Below are positions 7,277-15,835 of a stretch of 64,000 bases of DNA, piece after piece. The stretch's first letter is position 1. Each line of letters starts with the position of its first letter. The stretch comes from DASUPK01 sp963843085 (GTDB taxonomy: Bacteria; Actinomycetota; Thermoleophilia; Solirubrobacterales; 70-9): the NCBI GenBank assembly GCA_963843085.1, contig CAWJJG010000001.1, forward strand, positions 186,001 through 250,000, read 5' to 3'. Below the pieces are notes generated by a model that saw only the letters and a program-made list of their open reading frames with translations, did not search any database and was not told the origin of the DNA. Made by a program: the position numbers and the translations under genes.

Positions 7277-8857
7277 CTACAGGGACACGGCGCGGCCGAC
7301 GGCGAAGCCTGGGAGCTCCAGGATCCGGTCGATCGTGGCCGGGTTAACCGGCGCGTCGGTAGTGAGCGCCATCACGGCGGTCTCGCCGTCAGGCTGGGCG
7401 CCGACCGCCGCCGAGACGATGTTGACTCCCTCCTCGCCGAAGATCGTGCCGACCCGCCCGATCATCCCCGGCTGGTCGGTGTAGCGGAAGATCGCCAGGT
7501 GCTCGGCGAAGGGCAGGTAGAAGTCCTCGCCCCAGACCCGAGCCAGATAGGGGATGTTGCGGGGGCCGACGCCGGTCCCGGCGACCTCCACCACGTCCTC
7601 GCCGGTGTGAAGCCGGACCACGATCAGCTCCGTGAAGTCCTCCGAGATCGCATCCCGGGTCTCGGTCAGCTCGATTCCCCGCTCTTCGGCCATGTGCGGG
7701 CCGTTGACGAGGTTGACCGGCTCCTCGGTGTGGCCGGAGAGAATCCCCACGAGGCTGGCGATGCCCAGGATGCGCGTGTCCAGGTCGGCCAGCCGGCCGC
7801 GAAACTCGACCTCGACCCTGTCCGGGGCGCCCTCCGCGAGCGTCTGCGCGAGGCGACCGAGCTTCTCGCTGAGAGGGACGAAGGGCGCGAGCTGCTCCAT
7901 GACCTCGGGGCGGACCGCCGCGATGTTGACCGCCGTGGTGACGACGCCCCCCGTGAGCGCGGCGGTGACCTGCTCCGCGGTGACCACGCCGGCGCGGTCC
8001 TGCGCCTCGGTGGTCGAGGCGCCGAGATGGGGCGTGACGACCACGTCGCCTCGCTCGAGGACCGGGTGCTCCGTGAACGGCTCCTCGGGGAAGACGTCCA
8101 GCGCGGCCCCGGCGAGCTTGCCGGAGTCCAGGCCGGCGACCAGCGCGTCGAGGTCGATCAGCTCGCCGCGGGCGCAGTTCACGATCCGCGCGCCGTCGCG
8201 CATCCGCTCGATGGCCTCGGCGTCGATGAAGTCGACGGTCTCCGGGGTCTTCGGCAGGTGAAGGGTGATGAAGTCGGAGCGCGCGTATAGCTCCGCCGGC
8301 TCGTCCACCCCTTCGACGCCGAGCTCGCGGAAGCGCTCCGCGGTGACGAACTTGTCATAGGCGACGACCTGCATGTCGAAGGCCTGCGCACGAGCCGCGA
8401 CCAGCTGGCCGATCCGACCGAAGCCGAGGACGCCGAGGGTCTTGCCGTAGAGCTCTGTCCCCTTGAAGCTCGAGCGGTCCCACCTGCCGGCTGCGAGCGA
8501 GGCGTGCGCCTGCGGGATGTTCCGGCAGAGGGCGAGCATCAGCGCGACTGTGTGCTCGGCGGCCGCGATGGAGTTCGCCTCCGGGGCGTTGGCGACGATG
8601 ATGCCGCGCTTGGTGGCCGCTTCGATGTCGACGTTGTCCACGCCGGTGCCGGCGCGGCCGATCACCTTGAGCCGCTCCCCGCGCTCGATCAGGTCAGGGG
8701 TGAGCTTGGTGGCCGAGCGGATCAGGATCCCGTCGAACTCGCCGATCCGCTGCTCGAGCTCGTCACCATCCCAATCCAGACCGAGCTCGACGTCGAACTG
8801 CGCCTGCAGGAGCTCGACCCCTGAGTCGGCGATCTTTTCCTTGACGAGGACCTTCAT
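7277..8857 (-). CDS. serA: D-3-phosphoglycerate dehydrogenase (long, ACT-bearing type)
   Basis: This enzyme oxidises 3-phosphoglycerate to 3-phosphohydroxypyruvate with NAD+, opening serine synthesis. The 526-residue length is that of the long actinobacterial type: substrate and NAD-binding domains (residues 1-310, with GKTLGVLGFGRIGQLVAARA and catalytic R/E/H in NCARGELID, PEEPF and VVTPHLGAS), an intervening domain (about 315-450), and a C-terminal ACT domain (about 450-526) for serine feedback. Its ATG overlaps the serC stop by 4 bp (ATGA), so the two are translationally coupled. Confidence 0.96.
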   Translation of the reverse strand: MKVLVKEKIADSGVELLQAQFDVELGLDWDGDELEQRIGEFDGILIRSATKLTPDLIERGERLKVIGRAGTGVDNVDIEAATKRGIIVANAPEANSIAAAEHTVALMLALCRNIPQAHASLAAGRWDRSSFKGTELYGKTLGVLGFGRIGQLVAARAQAFDMQVVAYDKFVTAERFRELGVEGVDEPAELYARSDFITLHLPKTPETVDFIDAEAIERMRDGARIVNCARGELIDLDALVAGLDSGKLAGAALDVFPEEPFTEHPVLERGDVVVTPHLGASTTEAQDRAGVVTAEQVTAALTGGVVTTAVNIAAVRPEVMEQLAPFVPLSEKLGRLAQTLAEGAPDRVEVEFRGRLADLDTRILGIASLVGILSGHTEEPVNLVNGPHMAEERGIELTETRDAISEDFTELIVVRLHTGEDVVEVAGTGVGPRNIPYLARVWGEDFYLPFAEHLAIFRYTDQPGMIGRVGTIFGEEGVNIVSAAVGAQPDGETAVMALTTDAPVNPATIDRILELPGFAVGRAVSL

Positions 8858-9990
8858 CGGCGCACGTCGTCCGCGTTCTCGAGGACCCAGTCGATGCAGC
8901 CGGTGAGGGCTTCGACATCGCCCGGATCGACCGCGGGGAACATGCCGACGCGGAGCTGGTTGCGGCCCAGCTTGCGGTACGGCTCGACGTCGACGATGCC
9001 GTTGGCGCGCAGGGTGCTCGCCAGCGCGGCGGCGTCGATCTCGTCGGCGAAGTCGATGGTTCCGACCACCAGGGAGCGCTTCGCCGGGTCGGCGACGAAT
9101 GGGCTCGCGGCGTCAGACGCCTCCGCCCAGCCATACAGCTGCTCCGACGAGGCGCGGCTCCGCGAGACGCCGAAGTCGAGACCGCCGCCCTCGAGCAGCC
9201 ACTCGATCTGGTCCGCGAGTAGGAACAGGGTTGCGACGGCCGGCGTGTTGTAGGTCTGGTCCTTGCGCGAGTTCTCGAGGGCCGTGGCGAGCGAGAGAAA
9301 CGTGGGCTGCCAGCGCCCCTCCGCCCCATCCAGCTCCTCGATGCGCGAGGCCGCGGCGGGGCTCAGGATGGCCAGCCAGAGGCCGCCGTCCGAGGCGAAG
9401 GCCTTCTGCGGCGCGAAGTAGTAGACGTCGGTCTCGCCGATCTCGACCGGCAGCCCGCCGGCTCCCGAAGTGGCGTCGATGAGGACGAGGCTGTCGCCGG
9501 CGTCGCTCGGTCGCTCCACCGGGACCATCACGCCGGTCGAGGTCTCGTTGTGCGCCCACGCGATCGCGTCCGCGCTCGGATCCCCGGCGGGCGCCGGAGC
9601 GTCGCCCGGCTCCGCCTCGATCAGGACCGGCTCGCCCAGGAAGGGCGCGCCGGCCGTTGCCTTGGCGAACTTCGACGAGAACTCGCCGTAGGTGAGGTGC
9701 ACGGCGCGCTCCCGGATCAGGCAGGCGGCGGCGGCGTCCCAGAAGGCGGTCGTGCCCCCATTGCCGAGGGCGACCTCGTAGCCATCGGGAAGGCCGAAGA
9801 GCTCGCCGAGCCCGTTGCGGATGCGCGCGACCAGATCCTTCACCGGCTTCTGCCTGTGCGAGGTCCCCATCACCTCGTTCTGGTTCGCCAGCTTGGCGAG
9901 GGCCTCGGGTCTGACCTTCGAGGGCCCGCAGCCGAATCTGCCGTCGGCGGGCCGGAGAGCGCTTGGGATCTCGACGATTGTGGGTGGCAT
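8854..9990 (-). CDS. serC: Phosphoserine aminotransferase (actinobacterial type)
   Basis: A PLP enzyme that converts 3-phosphohydroxypyruvate and glutamate to phosphoserine and 2-oxoglutarate. The ATG at 9990 gives 378 residues beginning MPPTIVEIPSALRPADGRFG, close to the N-terminus and length of the mycobacterial enzyme. A GTG 51 nt upstream would add 17 residues without family support. Seen motifs are GCGPSKVR near the N-terminus and DVYYFAPQKAFASDGG (about residue 190), where the lysine is the expected PLP-binding residue. First gene of serC-serA. Confidence 0.95.
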   Translation of the reverse strand: MPPTIVEIPSALRPADGRFGCGPSKVRPEALAKLANQNEVMGTSHRQKPVKDLVARIRNGLGELFGLPDGYEVALGNGGTTAFWDAAAACLIRERAVHLTYGEFSSKFAKATAGAPFLGEPVLIEAEPGDAPAPAGDPSADAIAWAHNETSTGVMVPVERPSDAGDSLVLIDATSGAGGLPVEIGETDVYYFAPQKAFASDGGLWLAILSPAAASRIEELDGAEGRWQPTFLSLATALENSRKDQTYNTPAVATLFLLADQIEWLLEGGGLDFGVSRSRASSEQLYGWAEASDAASPFVADPAKRSLVVGTIDFADEIDAAALASTLRANGIVDVEPYRKLGRNQLRVGMFPAVDPGDVEALTGCIDWVLENADDVRR

Positions 9991-10047
9991 CGGGGGACCG
10001 CGGAGGGTAGTGATCGCGACTGCTGGACTGCCCTCCGTCACGTCGGA

Positions 10048-10053
10048 TAGGGT
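10048..10053 (+). promoter_or_regulatory. Possible -10 (TAGGGT) for the DUF4389 operon
   Basis: TAGGGT with TGGACT 18 nt upstream would start transcription near 10060, leaving a 5' leader of about 65 nt before the ATG at 10126. The match is modest. Confidence 0.3.
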
Positions 10054-10125
10054 GGCCGCGCGTCCGAAGGGGCCGGCTCCGCCGGGGACGTGACATGCCC
10101 CCAGACCTCGACCTGGAGAAGAGAT

Positions 10126-10755
10126 ATGTACCCCATTAGCTACGAGGCCGATCCTGCCCTCGAGGGCAGGAACCGCCTGACCACGTTCTTCCGGTACTTC
10201 GTGGCGATCCCCTGGCTGATCGTCGCCTACATCTACGGCATCGTGGCGGAGATCGTGACGATCATCGCCTGGTTCGCGCTCGTCTTCACGGGCCGCTATC
10301 CGGAGGGCCTCTACAACTTCAACGCGGGCTATCTGCGGATGGTCACTCGCGTGAACGCTTTCGAGTATCTGCTGGCCGACGAGTGGCCGCCGTTCGGCGG
10401 CGACGAGTCACCCGAGTATCCGATTCGCATCGGGGTCGCGCCGCCGCTCGACATGTACAGCCGCATGAAGGTGCTGTTCAGGATCATCATCGGGATTCCC
10501 GTGATGCTCCTTGCCTTCGTCCAGGGGCTCATCCTGCTCGTCTGCACCCTGATTGCCTGGTTCGCGATCCTCTTCACGGGCAAGCTCTCGGAGGGCCTGT
10601 TCAATCCGATGCGGTCCGCCGCCGCGTACCTGACGCGGACGAGCGCGTACTTCATGCTGATGACCGAGGACTGGCCGCCGTTCTCCTATGAGGAGGGTGG
10701 CGCGGCTCCGCCCGCCGGTCAGATCAGCAGCGAGGCCGCCAGCCGGGAGAACTAA
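10126..10755 (+). CDS. DUF4389 membrane protein, two tandem copies of the domain
   Basis: The 209-residue protein holds two similar halves. Each has a long double helix (FFRYFVAIPWLIVAYIYGIV in the first, LFRIIIGIPVMLLAFVQGLI in the second), an AWFALVFTGRYPEGLYNF / AWFAILFTGKLSEGLFNP turn, and an ending with EWPPF or DWPPF. This is the DUF4389 domain, a membrane protein of unknown role common in Actinobacteria, here as an internal duplication. GGAG lies at the right distance from the ATG at 10126, which is preferred over an upstream GTG. It is followed 2 bp later by the cupin gene. Confidence 0.85.
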   Translation: MYPISYEADPALEGRNRLTTFFRYFVAIPWLIVAYIYGIVAEIVTIIAWFALVFTGRYPEGLYNFNAGYLRMVTRVNAFEYLLADEWPPFGGDESPEYPIRIGVAPPLDMYSRMKVLFRIIIGIPVMLLAFVQGLILLVCTLIAWFAILFTGKLSEGLFNPMRSAAAYLTRTSAYFMLMTEDWPPFSYEEGGAAPPAGQISSEAASREN

Positions 10756-10757
10756 AG

Positions 10758-11168
10758 ATGTCCGAGGTGATCCGGGGCGACGGCTGGGCCGTCGCCCCGG
10801 ACCTCGAAGCGATGGGCGAGGGCTACGGCTTTCGCAAGCTCCGCCGCGAGCTGGACGTCACCGAGTTCGGGGTCAACGTGATCACGATCCCGCCCGGCTA
10901 CTCGACCGGCGGGCACTACCACGAGCGCCAGCAGGAGCTCTACTTCGTCCACCGTGGCACGATCGAGATGACCTTCGGGGACGGCGCCAAAGCCGAGCTG
11001 CGCGAGGGGGGCGCGGCGCGGGTGGACGCCGCCACCGTTCGATCCGTTCGGAATCCGAGCGAGTCAGAGGACGCCCAGTACCTGATCGTCGGCGCAGAGT
11101 CCGGCTATGTCGGTCGGGACGCGCACGCTCCAGAGGGTGAGACCAACCCTCGCGGGCCCGGCTTCTAG
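10758..11168 (+). CDS. Cupin-domain protein
   Basis: This 136-residue single-domain protein has the cupin beta-barrel motifs: PPGYSTGGHYHERQQELYFV (about residues 45-64), with the two-histidine plus glutamate metal site, and a second block around VRNPSE. Small cupins act as sugar-nucleotide isomerases, dioxygenases or ligand sensors; this one is too generic to assign. It follows the DUF4389 gene with only TAAAG between stop and start, so the two are co-transcribed. No signal peptide is seen, so it is cytoplasmic. Confidence 0.85.
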   Translation: MSEVIRGDGWAVAPDLEAMGEGYGFRKLRRELDVTEFGVNVITIPPGYSTGGHYHERQQELYFVHRGTIEMTFGDGAKAELREGGAARVDAATVRSVRNPSESEDAQYLIVGAESGYVGRDAHAPEGETNPRGPGF

Positions 11169-11249
11169 CCAGACGCCGCCCGGTGATCTAGCGTGTGGCC
11201 GGAATCGGGCGCAACCCCTGACGCCCGATCACTATGGAGGGAGAAGAGA

Positions 11250-11627
11250 ATGACGTTTAGCGAAGCGGTGAAGGACGGCTTCGATCACTACACGAAGTTC
11301 GATGGCAGGGCCGGGAGACCGGCCTACTGGTGGTGGTTCCTGTTCGGGATCCTGGTCTCGATCGGCGCCAACATCATCGACGCCATCATCGGCAGCTTCG
11401 GGGTCGTGAGCGGACTCGCCGGACTGGCGCTTCTGCTGCCCGGCCTCTCGGTGTCGATCCGCCGGCTCCACGACACCGACCACAGCGGCTGGTGGCTGTT
11501 CATCATCCTGATCCCGATCGTCGGGTTCATCGTGCTGCTCGTCTGGTACCTGCGAGAAGGCGATGCGAGTGAGAACAAGTACGGGCCGCCTCCCGTCGAG
11601 GGAGTCCCCGCGCCGAGCCCCGCCTGA
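11250..11627 (+). CDS. DUF805 membrane protein
   Basis: The 125-residue protein begins MTFSEAVKDGFDHYTKFDGR, then GRPAYWWWFLF, the standard DUF805 opening, and carries SIRRLHDTDHSGWWLFIILI in the centre, which is the family signature. Three to four membrane helices are predicted, with a Pro-rich cytoplasmic tail. The ATG is chosen because GGAGGGAGAAGAG precedes it; upstream in-frame codons lack support. DUF805 proteins are small inner-membrane proteins of unknown function. The gene is convergent with ilvC. Confidence 0.9.
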   Translation: MTFSEAVKDGFDHYTKFDGRAGRPAYWWWFLFGILVSIGANIIDAIIGSFGVVSGLAGLALLLPGLSVSIRRLHDTDHSGWWLFIILIPIVGFIVLLVWYLREGDASENKYGPPPVEGVPAPSPA

Positions 11628-11663
11628 TCCACCCGTAATACGAGTGGCGGCAAGAGCCTTCGG

Positions 11664-12665
11664 TCAGTCCTCGATCCAGGGCATCATCGACCGGAGGCTC
11701 TTGCCGACCTGCTCCACCTGGGAGCCGGCCGCCTCCTCTCGCATGCGCTGGAAGTTCTCCTGTCCGGCCTCGTTCTCGGCGATCCACTCCTTGGCGAACT
11801 CGCCCGACTGGATGTCGGCGAGGATCTTCCTCATCGCCTGACGGGTCTCGTCGGTGATCACCTTCGGGCCGCGGGTCATGTCCCCGTACTCGGCGGTGTT
11901 GGAGATCGAGTGGCGCATCCCCTGGATGCCGTGTTCGTACATGAGGTCGACGATCAGCTTGAGCTCATGCAGGCACTCGAAGTAGGCGAGGCGCGGGTCG
12001 TAGCCGGCCTCGACGAGCGTCTCGAAGCCGGCCTGGACGAGCTCCGTAGCGCCGCCGCAGAGGACGGCCTGCTCGCCGAAGAGGTCAGTCTCGGCCTCGT
12101 CCTTGAAGGTGGTCTCGATGATCCCGGCCCGGCCCCCGCCGATGCCGGAGGCATAGGCCAGCACCAGGTCGTGTGCGTGGCCCGTCGCGTCCTGGTGAAC
12201 CGCCATCAGGCAGGGCACGCCGGCGCCGTCGACGAACTCGCGACGCACCAGGTGGCCGGGGCCCTTCGGGGCGACCATGCCGACGTCGACGCCCGGCGGA
12301 GGCTCGATCTGCTCGAAGCGGATCGCGAAGCCGTGGGCGAACATCAGCAGGTTGCCGTCGGCGATCCCGTCCGAGATCTCCTCGCGCCAGATCTGGGCCT
12401 GCTTCTCGTCGGGGAGCAGGATCATCACGATGTCGCCGGCGCTGGCGGCATCCGCGACGTCCATCACCTCGAGGCCCTCGCCCTCCGCCTCGGCGCGGCT
12501 GGACGAGTCTGGGCGGAGGCCGACGACGACCCTGACGCCCGAGTCCTTCAGGTTGAGGGCGTGGGCATGCCCCTGGGAGCCGTACCCGAGGATCGCGACG
12601 GTCTTCCCCTCCAGTACGGAGAGGTCGGCGTCCTTGTCGTAGAGAACCTCGTCAGCGGCTGCCAT
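11664..12665 (-). CDS. ilvC: Ketol-acid reductoisomerase (class I)
   Basis: This enzyme isomerises and reduces acetolactate or acetohydroxybutyrate with NADPH and Mg2+ in valine, leucine and isoleucine synthesis. The 333-residue length is class I. The Rossmann motif ILGYGSQGHAHALNLKDSG sits at about residues 29-47, and the metal-binding acidic cluster FKDEAETDLFGEQAVLCGG at about 190-208. The C-terminal knotted domain is complete. It is separated from ilvBN by the menaquinone genes. A TAGCAT hexamer lies 10 nt before the ATG. Confidence 0.97.
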   Translation of the reverse strand: MAAADEVLYDKDADLSVLEGKTVAILGYGSQGHAHALNLKDSGVRVVVGLRPDSSSRAEAEGEGLEVMDVADAASAGDIVMILLPDEKQAQIWREEISDGIADGNLLMFAHGFAIRFEQIEPPPGVDVGMVAPKGPGHLVRREFVDGAGVPCLMAVHQDATGHAHDLVLAYASGIGGGRAGIIETTFKDEAETDLFGEQAVLCGGATELVQAGFETLVEAGYDPRLAYFECLHELKLIVDLMYEHGIQGMRHSISNTAEYGDMTRGPKVITDETRQAMRKILADIQSGEFAKEWIAENEAGQENFQRMREEAAGSQVEQVGKSLRSMMPWIED

Positions 12666-12678
12666 GCGGCGGCGGATG

Positions 12679-14019
12679 CTAGCGGGAGGCGGGCTCCGGC
12701 AACCTGCCGCGCAGCAGCTTGCCGGACGCGGTGCGTGGCAGGCCCGAGACGAAGTCGACCTGCTTGGGGACCTTGAACCGAGCCAGCGACTCCGTGCAGT
12801 GGAAGCGCAGCTCCTCCTCGGATGCCTCGGCTCCCCCGGCGATCACGACCAGCGCGCAGACGGCCTCCTGCCACTCCGGGTCCGGCCGCCCAACCACCGC
12901 CGCGTCCGCGACGGCGGGATGGGAGAGCAGGACGGCCTCCACCTCCGCGGGCATCACGTTCTCTCCCCCGCTGACGATCACCTCGCTGCGGCGACCGGTG
13001 ACGTAGAGAAACCCCTCGTCGTCGATGTGCCCGAGGTCGCCCGTATGCAGCCAGCCATCCGGATCGATCGCCCCGCGTGACACCGTCGGGCCCTGGACGA
13101 GGATCTCGCCGTCCTCTATCCGGACGTGGGAGGTGAGCAGGGGCCGTCCGGCGGAGCCCACCTTGCGCCCCGCGTCGGCCGGGGCGAGCGTCGTCACCTG
13201 GGAGCAAGTCTCGGTCATGCCGTAGGTCTGGACGACGGTTGCGCCCTGGTCCAAGGCCCTGTGGAGGGCGTCCTCGGGCACGGGACCGCCGCCGATCAGG
13301 ATCGCCCGCGGCGCGGAGAGGTCCGCCTCGGCGTCGAGCAGCCTGATCAGCTGCGTCGGCACCAGCGAGAGCACGCCGATGTCGCCGCTGACCAGGGTGC
13401 TGGCCACCTTCTCGGTGTCGAAGGCGTCCATCAGCACGGCGGTCGTCCCGTAGATGACCGAGCGCAGGATGATCGAGAGGCCGGCGACGTGGCTGAGCGG
13501 CAGGCAGCAGAGCCAGCGGTCCTCCGGCTCGACGCCGATGTTGAAGGCCGACCCCACCGCGCTGAACAGGAAGTTCCCGTACGTCAGGTCGACCGGGCGA
13601 GGCGTCCCGGAGGTGCCGCTGGTGAGGATCCGGCACTGGAGGTCTTCCATGTCGTGCTCGCCCAGCAGCGGCAGGTCGGCCTCGGTCTGGGTCAGCTCCG
13701 CCGCGTCGTTCAGATCGACGGCCGGGCGCTGCTCGGCCAGGATCGCCGCCCGCTCCGCCTCCGTGAGCTGAGGGCTGAGCGGCAGCGCCACTGCACCCAG
13801 CTTCATCAGGGCGTGGAGGAGGACGACCTCCTCCCGGCGGGGGTGCATCGTCAGGGCCGCCAGGCCCTCCCGTCTCACCCCATAAGCGGCGAGCCGGCGT
13901 GCCACCCAGGTCGCCTCCGCCTCGAGCTCGGCGTACGTGACGCTGGACGCCTCCGTGACCAGCGCCGTTCGCTCGGGACAGCTCTGCGCCCGCTGTGCGA
14001 GCCAGTTGTCGAGCTTCAC
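12679..14019 (-). CDS. menE: o-Succinylbenzoate-CoA ligase (or related adenylating enzyme)
   Basis: An ANL-family adenylating enzyme of 446 residues. It has the AMP-binding motif ILTSGTSGTPRPVDLTYGN (about residue 125), a YGMTE-C block, the hinge sequence with TGDLGH, and the C-terminal lysine segment PRTASGKLLRGRL. In this men cluster it is best read as MenE, which activates o-succinylbenzoate to its CoA ester. The GTG at 14019 is chosen because a TAGGCT hexamer ends 7 nt before it; an ATG nine codons upstream and a further upstream start are also open. It diverges from menB with 43 bp between starts. Confidence 0.88.
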   Translation of the reverse strand: MKLDNWLAQRAQSCPERTALVTEASSVTYAELEAEATWVARRLAAYGVRREGLAALTMHPRREEVVLLHALMKLGAVALPLSPQLTEAERAAILAEQRPAVDLNDAAELTQTEADLPLLGEHDMEDLQCRILTSGTSGTPRPVDLTYGNFLFSAVGSAFNIGVEPEDRWLCCLPLSHVAGLSIILRSVIYGTTAVLMDAFDTEKVASTLVSGDIGVLSLVPTQLIRLLDAEADLSAPRAILIGGGPVPEDALHRALDQGATVVQTYGMTETCSQVTTLAPADAGRKVGSAGRPLLTSHVRIEDGEILVQGPTVSRGAIDPDGWLHTGDLGHIDDEGFLYVTGRRSEVIVSGGENVMPAEVEAVLLSHPAVADAAVVGRPDPEWQEAVCALVVIAGGAEASEEELRFHCTESLARFKVPKQVDFVSGLPRTASGKLLRGRLPEPASR

Positions 14020-14026
14020 ATCCGAC

Positions 14027-14032
14027 AGCCTA
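14027..14032 (-). promoter_or_regulatory. -10 element TAGGCT of menE (leaderless)
   Basis: TAGGCT ends 7 nt before the GTG at 14019, which helps decide that start. Confidence 0.45.
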
Positions 14033-14049
14033 AGAAATTGGCGCATGGC

Positions 14050-14055
14050 TATCGT
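14050..14055 (+). promoter_or_regulatory. -10 element TATCGT of menB (leaderless)
   Basis: TATCGT ends 7 nt before the GTG at 14063 and lies inside the longer reading frame that would start at ATG 14045, so the GTG is the likelier start. Confidence 0.45.
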
Positions 14056-14062
14056 TGCCGCC

Positions 14063-14941
14063 GTGCCGAGACGCCACAAGGACGCCCCGCCCGAGGAGCA
14101 GCTCTACGCGCCGATCGAATGGCGCTCCGAGGGCTCCTACGAGGACATCCTCTACGAGCGCGGCGACGCGATCGCCAAGATCTCGATCAACCGCCCGGAG
14201 GTTCACAACGCCTTCCGGCCGCCCACGCTCGCCGAGCTCAGGGATGCCTTCACGAAGGCTCGCGACGACACCGGCGTCGCGGCGATCATCTTCACGGGCG
14301 CCGGCGACGACGCGTTCTGCTCGGGCGGCGACCAGCGGATCCGCGGCGACGACGGCTACATCGGCGACGACGAGGTCGCCCAGCAAGGGGTCGGCCGCCT
14401 CGACGTGGGTGACCTCCACGTCCAGATCCGGCGGCTGCCGAAGCCGGTTGTGGCGATGGTCAAGGGATACGCCGTCGGGGGCGGCCACATCCTCCATCTG
14501 GTCTGCGACCTGACGATCGCCGGCGACAACGCGGTCTTCGGGCAGACGGGCCCCAGGGTCGGGAGCTTCGACGGTGGCTTCGGCGCCTCTCTGCTCGAGC
14601 GGAACGTCGGCGTCAAGAAGGCAAAGGAGATCTGGTTCCTCTCCCGGCTCTACGACGCGCAGGAGGCGCTCGACATGGGGCTCGTCAACGTCGTCTTCCC
14701 GGTCGCCGAGGTCGAACGGGAGACCGTGGCGTGGTGCCGCGAGATGGCCGCCCTCTCCCCCCTCTCCCTGAGGCTGCTGAAGTCGAGCTTCAACGCGATC
14801 GAGGACGGCGTCACCGGGATCCAGCAGCTCTCCCACGACGCGACGCTGCTCTTCTACATGACGGAGGAGGGCCAGGAGGGCCGCAACGCCTACCAGCAGG
14901 GCCGCAGCCCGGACTTCTCCAAGTACCCGAAGAGGCCCTGA
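14063..14941 (+). CDS. menB: 1,4-dihydroxy-2-naphthoyl-CoA synthase
   Basis: A crotonase-fold enzyme (292 residues) that cyclises o-succinylbenzoyl-CoA in menaquinone synthesis. It has the MenB opening YEDILYERGDAIAKISINRP and the oxyanion-hole segment CSGGDQRIRGDDGY (around residue 78). GQTGPRVGSFDGGFG (around residue 155) is the MenB-specific active-site region. The start could also be ATG 14045 (six residues longer). It leads the rightward run menB-menA-x-menC-menD. Confidence 0.95.
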   Translation: MPRRHKDAPPEEQLYAPIEWRSEGSYEDILYERGDAIAKISINRPEVHNAFRPPTLAELRDAFTKARDDTGVAAIIFTGAGDDAFCSGGDQRIRGDDGYIGDDEVAQQGVGRLDVGDLHVQIRRLPKPVVAMVKGYAVGGGHILHLVCDLTIAGDNAVFGQTGPRVGSFDGGFGASLLERNVGVKKAKEIWFLSRLYDAQEALDMGLVNVVFPVAEVERETVAWCREMAALSPLSLRLLKSSFNAIEDGVTGIQQLSHDATLLFYMTEEGQEGRNAYQQGRSPDFSKYPKRP

Positions 14942-14942
14942 C

Positions 14943-15824
14943 TTGAGGATCTGGCTGATGGCGGCGCGTCCGCGGACGCTGCCCGCGGCGATCGCGCCGG
15001 TTCTGGTCGGGACCGCGGCCGCGATCGAAGATCACGGCGACCTGCGCCGCGTCGGCGCCTTCCTCGCCGCGCTGGTCAGCTCGATCTTCATCCAGATCGG
15101 GACCAACCTCGCCAACGACTACTCGGACGCCAAGCGAGGGGCCGACACGGTCGACCGGCTGGGCCCCGTGCGCGTCACCTCGGCCGGCCTGGTCGCCCCG
15201 CGCAGCGTCTTGATCGCGACCTGGCTGGCCTTCGGGATCGCGGTCGCCGCCGGCATCTACCTCGCCACGGTGGCCGGCTGGGTGATCATCGCCGTCGGCG
15301 TCGCCTCGATCGCTGCGGGTGTCCTCTACACGGGCGGCCCACGGCCCTATGGCTACGCGGGGCTCGGCGAGGTCTTCGTCTTCCTCTTCTTCGGGCTGGT
15401 CGCGGTCAACGGCTCCTACTACGTCCAGCTCGAGCGGCTCGACTGGCTGCCGTTTGGTCTCTCGGTCGCGGTCGGCTTCCTCGCGACCGCGATCCTCGTG
15501 GTCAACAACGTTCGCGATCTCGATACCGATCGCCGCGCCGGAAAGAACACGCTCGCGGTCCGGCTGGGTCGTCAGGGAGCCCGGCGTCTCTACCTCGCGC
15601 TGATCGTCGGCGCCTACGCCTGCCTATTCGGGACCGTGACCAGCCATGGCGGCGCCTGGTGGGCGCTGCTTGGGTTCCTCTCCGCCCCGCTGGCGCTGAA
15701 GCCCGCTCGGGCCGTACTCAACCGCACGGACGGGCCGTCTCTCAACGGTGCGCTCGCCGGGACCGGTGCGCTGCTCGGCATCTTCAGCCTCGCCGTCTCG
15801 GCGGGGCTTCTGATCGCGGCATAG
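14943..15824 (+). CDS. menA: 1,4-dihydroxy-2-naphthoate polyprenyltransferase
   Basis: An integral membrane prenyltransferase of the UbiA family that attaches the isoprenoid tail to dihydroxynaphthoate. The 293-residue protein opens MRIWLMAARPRTLPAAIAPV, matching other MenA proteins, and has the first Asp-rich motif in NLANDYSDAKRGADT (about residues 57-71) and the second in NNVRDLDTDRRAGKNT (about residue 188). Eight or nine helices are present. The start is a TTG one base after the menB stop; ATG 14958 would trim five residues that the family normally has. Confidence 0.94.
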   Translation: MRIWLMAARPRTLPAAIAPVLVGTAAAIEDHGDLRRVGAFLAALVSSIFIQIGTNLANDYSDAKRGADTVDRLGPVRVTSAGLVAPRSVLIATWLAFGIAVAAGIYLATVAGWVIIAVGVASIAAGVLYTGGPRPYGYAGLGEVFVFLFFGLVAVNGSYYVQLERLDWLPFGLSVAVGFLATAILVVNNVRDLDTDRRAGKNTLAVRLGRQGARRLYLALIVGAYACLFGTVTSHGGAWWALLGFLSAPLALKPARAVLNRTDGPSLNGALAGTGALLGIFSLAVSAGLLIAA

Positions 15825-15827
15825 GAT
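15822..15827 (+). promoter_or_regulatory. -10 element TAGGAT of the collagen-like protein gene
   Basis: TAGGAT ends 8 nt before the ATG at 15836 and overlaps the menA stop, suggesting that this gene has its own leaderless transcript inside the men cluster. Confidence 0.4.
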
Positions 15828-15835
15828 GGGCGGCG